Assembly: GCA_000437555.1 (NCBI GenBank)
Contig: FR901021.1
Location: 40,362 to 52,684 of the forward strand
Length of the DNA stretch: 12,323 nt
Origin: Acidaminococcus sp. CAG:917
GTDB lineage: Bacteria > Bacillota > Clostridia > Christensenellales > CAG-917
Direction: 5' to 3'
Positions 7,206 to 12,323 of this stretch are shown piece by piece. The translations under genes were made by a program, and so were the position numbers. How positions within the stretch are numbered: position 1 is the stretch's first letter; the number at the start of each line of letters is the position of its first letter. The notes under the pieces were generated by a model. The model had not been told where the DNA came from and searched no databases. It worked only from the letters and a program-made list of their open reading frames with translations.

Positions 7206-8084
7206 TTATTCGGCTTTTTCCTTTTTATTTTTTTTCTTTTCGACTTCTTTATTATCGGCGTCGTCTTTCGGCTTAACCGCAGATTCTATGTGATAATCCT
7301 GTGTGCTGTTATCGGGACGCGCGTCGGACATTTCCTGCGCCGCATAATCTTCAAACAGACGCTTTTCGTAGGTTCCCGTGATTTTAAAGAATCTTATTTC
7401 AAGATTTTCCTGATTTTCGGGATTGTCTTTCAAGTCGAACGTGTCGATAATTTCGCCCTCGTTTATAATCGCCACCCTGTGACAAAGCTTTTTAACAAGG
7501 TCGAGGTTGTGCGACGAGAAAAACACCGTATTGCCTTTGGCGCAGTGTTCTCTCATATGAGCGATAATCTCCGCCGTCGACTGAGGGTCGAGTCCCATCA
7601 TCGGCTCGTCGAGTACCCAAAGCTTAGGCTCGTGAATTAGTGCGGCGATAATGCAAATCTTTTGCTTCATACCGTGCGAATACGATTTAATCTGTCTGTT
7701 TGCCGCACGCTCAAGCTTGAAGACTTTAAGATATTTTTCAAGCCTTTCCTTTCTTATATCGGCAGGGACTCTGTATAAATCGGCAACGTAGTTTACATAC
7801 TCTACGCCTGTCAATTTTTCATAAACCGAGTGATTGTCAGGGACATATCCGATGTTGAACTTTGCCATAATCGGCTCCTTGGCGAGGTCGTATCCGCAAA
7901 CTTCGATAGAACCTCCGTCAAAAGGCAAAATGCCTGTCAAGCATTTAATGGTGGTAGATTTTCCCGCACCGTTCTGTCCCAAAAATCCGAAGATTTCACC
8001 GGGCTTTAATTCAATATTTATATCGTTAACGGCAATCCTGTCGCTACGAGGATATTTTTTTACCAAGTGTTTTATAGTAAGCAT
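7206..8084 (-). CDS. ABC transporter ATP-binding protein
   Basis: ATPase partner of the permease that follows. Of 292 residues, about 1-225 form a complete nucleotide-binding domain: Walker A GQNGAGKST (36-44), a GYVPDN segment in the Q-loop region (79-84), signature SYSHGMKQK (134-142, a variant of LSxGMKQK), Walker B LWVLDEP (155-161), D-loop GLDP (164-167) and H-loop SSH with H192. The IGYVP...LTG...GMKQK pattern resembles the ABC-A/DrrA-EcsA exporter type. Residues about 245-292 form a highly charged, low-complexity tail ending KKKNKKEKAE, absent from minimal ATPases of this type. The start ATG at 8084 has a strong AAGGAG site 6 nt upstream. The promoter at 8135-8163 drives this gene and the permease. 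Both ATP-binding and hydrolysis residues are intact. Substrate is unknown. Confidence 0.93.
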   Translation of the reverse strand: MLTIKHLVKKYPRSDRIAVNDINIELKPGEIFGFLGQNGAGKSTTIKCLTGILPFDGGSIEVCGYDLAKEPIMAKFNIGYVPDNHSVYEKLTGVEYVNYVADLYRVPADIRKERLEKYLKVFKLERAANRQIKSYSHGMKQKICIIAALIHEPKLWVLDEPMMGLDPQSTAEIIAHMREHCAKGNTVFFSSHNLDLVKKLCHRVAIINEGEIIDTFDLKDNPENQENLEIRFFKITGTYEKRLFEDYAAQEMSDARPDNSTQDYHIESAVKPKDDADNKEVEKKKNKKEKAE

Positions 8085-8134
8085 AATTTACTCCTTGTTC
8101 TTTCGTGCTGCATAGCGCAAACTATTACTTATTG

Positions 8135-8163
8135 ATTTTACCACCTAATGAACTTTAAGTCAA
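8135..8163 (-). promoter_or_regulatory. Sigma-A-type promoter of the ABC operon
   Basis: On the minus strand, TTGACT (8163-8158) and TAAAAT (8140-8135) are separated by exactly 17 bp, each 5/6 to consensus. Transcription would begin near 8128 and leave a leader of about 43 nt that includes the AAGGAG ribosome site. I see no obvious operator repeat over it. Confidence 0.75.
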
Positions 8164-8384
8164 ACAAAATTTATTTTACCGCGGCTTGCTATTTTTGGCG
8201 CGGAAACATTCTTTATTCTGCTTAAAAGCATACTTGACCGTTTACCGCAATTACATTTTAAAGCATACATTAAAGCTTATGTCCTGAATCTGAAAAACGA
8301 TGTTTTGTTTTAATTATCCCCTTTTTTTATAATAAAATCAGCATTTAACAATCTCTGTCTTATAAGCTGCCCGCATTTTAACCT
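8164..8384. other. A/T-rich intergenic stretch without a recognisable gene
   Basis: This is the inner part of a 360-base gene-free interval (8085-8444) whose left end carries the ABC promoter and whose right end carries a bidirectional terminator. I find no ORF with a ribosome site and no tRNA-like or riboswitch-like fold. The run AAAGCATAC occurs twice (about 8224 and 8260). A plus-strand TTGACC-17 bp-TTTAAA pair (8233-8261) is a poor promoter match that would transcribe towards the terminator, so a small RNA cannot be excluded, but nothing positive supports one. Confidence 0.4.
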
Positions 8385-8411
8385 AAAAGACGGGCAAATG
8401 CCCGCCTTTTC
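8385..8411. terminator. Bidirectional intrinsic terminator
   Basis: GACGGGC (8389-8395), loop AAAT and GCCCGCC (8400-8406) form a 7-bp G/C-rich stem with one G-T wobble, flanked by AAAA on the left and TTTT on the right. Read on the minus strand it ends the membrane-protein gene about 35 nt past its stop (GGCGGGC, loop ATTT, GCCCGTC, TTTT). The symmetry lets it also stop plus-strand transcription. Confidence 0.8.
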
Positions 8412-8444
8412 TATTCAATATTATATGCGCTTAAATTTTATTAT

Positions 8445-9071
8445 TTATTTTGCTGCCTGCGCTTCGGCGTTTGCCTCTACGGTTTCGCCTGAAGACGTTT
8501 GGACGGTTGCTTTTTCTTTTTTCTTAAATTTGAACAAGCCGGCAATTTTTTTGAAATCTATCTTTAAAAATTTATCCCACTTTGAGCCTGCGGCGAGCAG
8601 GATGTCGAATACCAAAAGCGCAATCATACCGCCTCCCAAATCGTAAATCTCATTCGAGGCGGAAAGACGGGTGCAAGATACCGCATACATTATCAAAGCA
8701 AATAACACAAGCACCGTATGAGCAACCATGACCGCCGAAACCGTCTTTTCGGGATTGCCAAAGCTTGACACCTTTACAAGTTTTCCCACTCCGAAGTTAC
8801 CCATTATTACCAAAACGGAATAGATTAAAAGAGCAACGCCCGCTATAAGAATAACTATGCCTATAATGCTTCCGAAAAGCCCTGCGCCCGCATTGTTCGT
8901 CCCGGCAAATGCCGTCAAAAACTCAAACGTATTGTAGTTTGTAGGCATAGTCGTTCCGCCTGCCAAAACAAGATTTTTTGTCACAACGGGACAGCAAACG
9001 GTGATGACCGAAAGCAATCCGACAAGTGCGGAACACATATACTTGATATTGTCTAAAATTTTCTCTTTCAT
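8445..9071 (-). CDS. Unrecognised four-helix membrane protein
   Basis: I do not recognise this 208-residue protein. It has four hydrophobic segments (about 12-34, 64-90, 112-132 and 146-163). The first could be a signal anchor, but there is no clear cleavage site. The loop between helices 1 and 2 is polar and rich in Thr/Asn (TTMPTNYNTFEF). After helix 4 a basic stretch (KWDKFLKIDFKK, then KFKKKEK at 181-187) should be cytoplasmic and leads into an Ala/Glu/Thr-rich tail ending AEAQAAK. The ATG at 9071 has a full AGGAGG only 3 nt upstream, a short spacing. Start and coding frame are supported by an uninterrupted, clearly membrane-like translation and by a terminator just past the stop. It is monocistronic and divergent from the MATE gene, with 131 bp between the starts. 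No catalytic motif is visible, so function is unknown. Confidence 0.8.
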   Translation of the reverse strand: MKEKILDNIKYMCSALVGLLSVITVCCPVVTKNLVLAGGTTMPTNYNTFEFLTAFAGTNNAGAGLFGSIIGIVILIAGVALLIYSVLVIMGNFGVGKLVKVSSFGNPEKTVSAVMVAHTVLVLFALIMYAVSCTRLSASNEIYDLGGGMIALLVFDILLAAGSKWDKFLKIDFKKIAGLFKFKKKEKATVQTSSGETVEANAEAQAAK

Positions 9072-9095
9072 AGTCCTCCTACCCTTGCAATTTCA

Positions 9096-9124
9096 TTGAC
9101 TGAACCTGCATTTTGGTATAGAAT
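9096..9124 (+). promoter_or_regulatory. Sigma-A-type promoter of the MATE gene
   Basis: TTGACT (9096-9101) and TAGAAT (9119-9124) are spaced by exactly 17 bp, both 5/6 to consensus. Transcription would start near 9131 and leave an A/T-rich leader of about 72 nt. The same interval must hold the divergent promoter of the minus-strand membrane-protein gene, for which I see no convincing boxes. Confidence 0.72.
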
Positions 9125-9202
9125 ATGCAAAACAAAAAATAAATAGAACGGCAAATAAAAAAGAATTTTAAATTTGTTTTTCCGTTGGACGGCAAAAGAA
9201 AA

Positions 9203-10771
9203 ATGTTAAACTCGACAAAATTAGGCACAACCTCAATTCCCAAACTTCTCGCGACGATGAGCGCCCCGGCAATGCTCAGCATGCTCGTGCAATCTCTCTA
9301 CAATATAGTAGACAGTATATTCGTCGCTCAGATAGGAGAAACGCAACTGACAGCCGTTTCTTTGGCATATCCTATTCAAATGCTCGTTTTCGCTTTCGCT
9401 ATCGGCATAGCGATAGGAACAAGCTCGCTTATATCACGAAGGCTCGGTGAAGGCAAACTTGCCGAGGCAAGCCGGGCGGCGCAAACAGGATTGTTTTTCG
9501 CCCTTATATCAAGCGCCTTTTTCGCCGTATTCGGTTACGGAATATCCCTCGGCTTTTTGATGCTTTTCACTTCCGACGCCGCCATGCTCGATATGTCTGT
9601 ATCATATCTTGCCATAGTCACGAGCGTATCCGTCGGCGTATTTGTCGAACTGTTCTGCTCGAGGACGATGCAATCGATGGGCAATATGATTATACCGATG
9701 ATATCCCAGCTTATCGGTGCGATTACCAACATAATTTTGGACCCGATTATGATTTTCGGGCTTATCGGCTTTCCCGCTCTCGGAGTTATGGGTGCGGCAA
9801 TCGCAACGGTTTCGGGACAGGTACTGTCGATGATTTTTATGCTCATTATGGTATCGGTCAAAAAATTCGATATTCAGATATTCTTCAAAAAATTCAGGCT
9901 GAAATTTTCCACGGTAAAGGAAATTTTCAGAGTCGGACTTCCCACGATGTTCCAAAACGCCATAAGCTCATTCCTGCTCACGATAATGAACGCAATACTC
10001 ATCGCCTTTTCGCAAACGGCTGTCGCGGTATACGGCGTTTATTACAAACTTAACTCTTTTGTGTTTATGCCCTGCTTCGGACTAAATCAAGGAGCTCTTC
10101 CCATATACGGATATAACTACGGCGCCGGCAACAAAAAAAGATTTTCAAAGACTGTCAGGCTCACGCTTTCCGTTGCGATATTTTTAAACTGCGTGGGTCT
10201 TTTGGTTTTCTGCCTCGCCCCCGTTCAGCTTCTCAAGCTGTTTTCCGCCTCGGCAAATATGATGGTAATCGGCGTTTCCGCATTAAGAATAATATGTTTT
10301 TCCTTCCCTGCGGCGGCTGTCTCGATAACTTTTGTTGCAATGTATATGGCGATAGGCAAAGGCGCTCACGCTTTCATAATCACCCTTTTAAGGCAGTTTG
10401 TCCTCGTATTGCCATTTGCGGTTCTGCTCGGACAATTTGTCAGCCTTGACGCTTTGTGGGCAAGCTTTGCAATAGGTGAATACGCTACGGCGATTATTTA
10501 TATTCCTCTCACGGTAGTGATTGTAAATAAAATGTTCGCAGAGAAAATGAAATACGTAGAGGACGGCTTCTTGACCTCCCCCATAGTCATAAACTCTACA
10601 ATAATGGGTGACGAGATCCCGCTTCCCAAAGAAGAAAAACAGAAAAATTTCGACAGTTTTTCAAGTGCGGTAAAAAACAATTCCGATTCATATCGGACGG
10701 TGGAAGTGTTTTCCGATTTTAAAGAATCCGACCAAAATAACATTGCCGATAAAAATACAAGCGGCAAATAG
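9203..10771 (+). CDS. MATE-family multidrug/toxin efflux protein with long hydrophilic tail
   Basis: Cation-coupled efflux transporter of the inner membrane, 522 residues from the ATG at 9203. Residues 1-448 form the usual 12-helix MATE fold in two halves. The first carries SMLVQSLYNIVDSIFV (26-41), SRRLGEG (79-85) and TNIILDPIMIFG (175-186); the second starts near VGLPTMFQNAISS (244-256) and has GLNQGALPIYGYNYGAGN (293-310). These are hallmarks of the MATE family found in Firmicutes (MepA-like), though substrate is not readable from sequence. Residues 449-522 form an extra polar tail rich in Ser, Asn, Asp, Lys and Glu (for example KEEKQKNFDS, ESDQNNIADKNTSGK), probably disordered and cytoplasmic; most MATE proteins stop near 450. 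A TTG at 9185 would add six residues but has no ribosome site. For the chosen ATG only a weak GGACGG lies upstream. The gene stands alone behind its own promoter. Confidence 0.93.
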   Translation: MLNSTKLGTTSIPKLLATMSAPAMLSMLVQSLYNIVDSIFVAQIGETQLTAVSLAYPIQMLVFAFAIGIAIGTSSLISRRLGEGKLAEASRAAQTGLFFALISSAFFAVFGYGISLGFLMLFTSDAAMLDMSVSYLAIVTSVSVGVFVELFCSRTMQSMGNMIIPMISQLIGAITNIILDPIMIFGLIGFPALGVMGAAIATVSGQVLSMIFMLIMVSVKKFDIQIFFKKFRLKFSTVKEIFRVGLPTMFQNAISSFLLTIMNAILIAFSQTAVAVYGVYYKLNSFVFMPCFGLNQGALPIYGYNYGAGNKKRFSKTVRLTLSVAIFLNCVGLLVFCLAPVQLLKLFSASANMMVIGVSALRIICFSFPAAAVSITFVAMYMAIGKGAHAFIITLLRQFVLVLPFAVLLGQFVSLDALWASFAIGEYATAIIYIPLTVVIVNKMFAEKMKYVEDGFLTSPIVINSTIMGDEIPLPKEEKQKNFDSFSSAVKNNSDSYRTVEVFSDFKESDQNNIADKNTSGK

Positions 10772-10898
10772 ATTTTGCCTTATATAGAGTCTTATCGGTC
10801 TTCCGAAAAATTCAGGCTCGCTTATATGCTATCGGATTTTTTATTTGACCTTTTAACCGACTTGCAAAAATAAAAACGACTTCAAATTTATCCGAATA

Positions 10899-10935
10899 AA
10901 AAAGCCGTCGCAAGAAAGCGACGGCTTTTAGTTTT
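10899..10935. terminator. Strong bidirectional terminator between MATE gene and gpmI
   Basis: AAAAGCCGTCGC (10900-10911) and GCGACGGCTTTT (10918-10929) form a perfect 12-bp stem with loop AAGAAA. On the minus strand the stem is followed by TTTTTTATT, an excellent U-tract ending gpmI about 85 nt after its stop. On the plus strand TTTTAGTTTT follows and can end the MATE transcript. The 125 bases between the MATE stop and this hairpin show only weak short inverted repeats. Confidence 0.92.
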
Positions 10936-11012
10936 AATCCGAAACGACTAAATTAATACGGCAAAAATTTTCGTCGTTTTATATGTCGTTAATTTGTTAC
11001 AGCGGCTTTTGA

Positions 11013-12323
11013 TTATTTTTTGATAAGGCTTTCCCCTGTCATTTCGACAGGTTTTTCAAGTCCCATCATCTCCAGCATCGTCGGGGCAATGTCGCAAAGT
11101 TTACCGCCGTCTTTAAGCGTACCCACGCCGTCCACCATAATGAGCGGAACGGGGTTTGTGGTATGGGCGGTAAACGGTTTGCCCTCGTCGTCTATCATCT
11201 TGTCCGCATTGCCGTGGTCGGCGGTTATAAGGCAACTGCCGCCGTTTCTTTGGATAGCCTCGACAACCTTTTTTAAACACTCGTCAACCGCTTTGACGGC
11301 AAGCTTTGCCGCTTCCAAAACGCCTGTATGTCCTACCATATCGCAGTTTGCAAAGTTCAATATAATGACGTCGTAACTGCCGCTGTCGATAAGCTCAACC
11401 GCCTTTGCCGTAACCTCATATGCGCTCATCTCGGGCTTTAAATCGTATGTGGCGACTTTAGGCGACGGAATAAGCACTCTGTCCTCGCCTTTGTTTGGAG
11501 TTTCGACGCCTCCGTTAAAGAAGAACGTGACGTGTGCGTATTTTTCCGTTTCCGCTATGCGCAGCTGAGTCTTGCCCTGTTTTGCAAGATACTCTCCAAG
11601 GGTATTGTCAAGGTGGCGAGGTCCGAATGCGACTTTCCAATTCGTAAACGTAGCGTCATAGCAGGTAAAACCGACGTAAACGGGGTCGATATATCCGGAC
11701 TTTCTTTCAAACTTGTCAAAATCTTCATAGATAAAAGACCTAGTTATTTCTCTCGCTCTGTCGGGACGATAGTTATAGAAAATGATAGAGTCGCCCTTTT
11801 CGATTTTGGCGACGGGCTGTCCGTTTTCGGTTATAACGGAAGGCAAAACAAATTCGTCGGTCACTCCTCTGTCATAGCTGTCCTGCATAGCTTCCGCAGC
11901 GGAATTGAATTTAAGTCCCTCGCCGAGAGTGAGCATATCGTAAGCCTTTTTGACTCTGTCCCAATTGTTGTCTCTATCCATTGCATAGTATCTTCCGCAA
12001 ACGGTTGCGATTTTGCCTACTCCCGTCTTTTTGAGAAATTTTTCAAGCTCTTCGACAAAGCCTTTGCCGCTCTTTGGCGGAACGTCACGTCCGTCCATAA
12101 AGCAATGAATATAAGTTCTTTCGACGCCCTCTCTTTTTGCCATTTCAACAAGAGCCTTTAAATGGTCGATATGACTGTGCACGCCGCCGGTTCCCAAAAG
12201 TCCGTAAATGTGGAGCTTTTTTCCCTCCGCTTTGGCATTATTCATAGCCCACAAAAGAGCCTCGTTTTTAAAGAAACCGCCCTCGGCAATCTCTTTTGAA
12301 ATGTGCGTGAGGTCCTGATATAC
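11013..12323 (-). CDS. gpmI: 2,3-bisphosphoglycerate-independent phosphoglycerate mutase, N-terminus outside window
   Basis: A glycolytic and gluconeogenic enzyme that interconverts 3- and 2-phosphoglycerate using two Mn2+ ions and a phosphoserine intermediate. The frame is open to the right edge; 436 residues are visible of about 510. The visible part begins VYQDLTHIS, typical of the region shortly after the catalytic serine, so the serine and the first metal Asp lie outside. Seen in order: LLGTGGVHSHIDHL (substrate His), the CFMDGRDVPP loop, GRYYAMDRDNNWDR, NYRPDRAREIT (substrate arginines), AETEKYAHVTFFFNGG (lysine of the active site), NFANCDMVGHTG and ADHGNADKM (metal ligands Asp and His), and AHTTNPVPLI (metal His). 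All visible catalytic residues are intact. A TTG or ATG near 12254 is not the real start. The gene is convergent with the MATE gene and ends at the hairpin near 10900. Genes further upstream, perhaps other glycolytic genes, cannot be seen. Confidence 0.97.
   Translation of the reverse strand, partial: VYQDLTHISKEIAEGGFFKNEALLWAMNNAKAEGKKLHIYGLLGTGGVHSHIDHLKALVEMAKREGVERTYIHCFMDGRDVPPKSGKGFVEELEKFLKKTGVGKIATVCGRYYAMDRDNNWDRVKKAYDMLTLGEGLKFNSAAEAMQDSYDRGVTDEFVLPSVITENGQPVAKIEKGDSIIFYNYRPDRAREITRSFIYEDFDKFERKSGYIDPVYVGFTCYDATFTNWKVAFGPRHLDNTLGEYLAKQGKTQLRIAETEKYAHVTFFFNGGVETPNKGEDRVLIPSPKVATYDLKPEMSAYEVTAKAVELIDSGSYDVIILNFANCDMVGHTGVLEAAKLAVKAVDECLKKVVEAIQRNGGSCLITADHGNADKMIDDEGKPFTAHTTNPVPLIMVDGVGTLKDGGKLCDIAPTMLEMMGLEKPVEMTGESLIKK

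Noticed and set aside
9079..9111. A ten-codon reading frame (MQVQSMKLQG) ending just before the membrane-protein start on the minus strand, as a possible leader peptide
   Set aside because: It has no ribosome site, and no attenuator-like alternative hairpins are visible around it.
10780..10898. Short inverted repeats between the MATE stop and the main terminator as a second terminator
   Set aside because: Stems are only about 4 bp, or loops are too long, and no adjoining U-tract fits; the hairpin at 10900-10929 is sufficient.
11532..12161. A 209-codon open frame on the plus strand opposite gpmI
   Set aside because: It lies wholly antisense to a strongly conserved gpmI, has no family motifs, and is explained by codon bias of the opposite strand.
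1..12323. A defence island, biosynthetic cluster or mobile element
   Set aside because: Every sizeable gene but one belongs to a familiar housekeeping or transport family, there are no integrase, transposase, nuclease-helicase or synthase genes, and composition looks even throughout.

Overview
This looks like a chromosomal housekeeping segment from a low-to-moderate GC bacterium, most likely a member of the Bacillota (Clostridia-like, possibly an uncultured gut lineage). The basis is the purine-rich Shine-Dalgarno sites, good sigma-A-type promoters (TTGACT-17 bp-TAAAAT and TTGACT-17 bp-TAGAAT), a DNA polymerase I with a degenerate proofreading domain, cofactor-independent phosphoglycerate mutase, and an ABC/MATE/patatin complement typical of Firmicutes. 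The assignment comes from protein character alone and is not precise below class level. I see no rRNA, tRNA, CRISPR array, insertion sequence, phage gene or toxin-antitoxin pair. I found no clearly novel multi-gene system.

Layout. Bases 1-4118 (minus strand) hold a tight cluster: polA (DNA polymerase I), lplA (lipoate-protein ligase) and lpd (dihydrolipoamide dehydrogenase, cut by the left edge). Both internal junctions are ATGA stop/start overlaps, so the three are almost certainly co-transcribed and translationally coupled. Upstream on the same strand, 4225-5379 encodes a patatin-like phospholipase with an unassigned C-terminal region. The 106-bp gap before polA contains a 15-bp perfect palindrome overlapping a TTGACA box. 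Bases 5498-8084 (minus) form a two-gene ABC exporter operon (ATPase, then a fused double-length permease) behind a strong promoter at 8135-8163. A gene-free stretch (8085-8444) follows, holding that promoter and a bidirectional terminator. Bases 8445-9071 (minus) encode a four-helix membrane protein I do not recognise. It is divergent from a MATE-family efflux protein (9203-10771, plus) that has an unusual 74-residue hydrophilic tail. A strong hairpin terminator (10900-10929) separates the MATE gene from the convergent gpmI (11013 to the right edge, minus), which lacks only its N-terminus.

How the genes may work together. LplA attaches lipoate to E2 or GcvH proteins, and Lpd reoxidises the dihydrolipoyl arm, so those two form a functional lipoate pair; their link to polA is positional. 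The ABC pair and the MATE protein are separate export functions with unknown substrates. GpmI is glycolytic. The main points worth a second look are the polA-lplA-lpd coupling, the palindrome on the polA promoter, a shared leader motif in front of polA and the patatin gene, the internal duplication of the ABC permease, the tailed MATE protein and the unassigned membrane protein.
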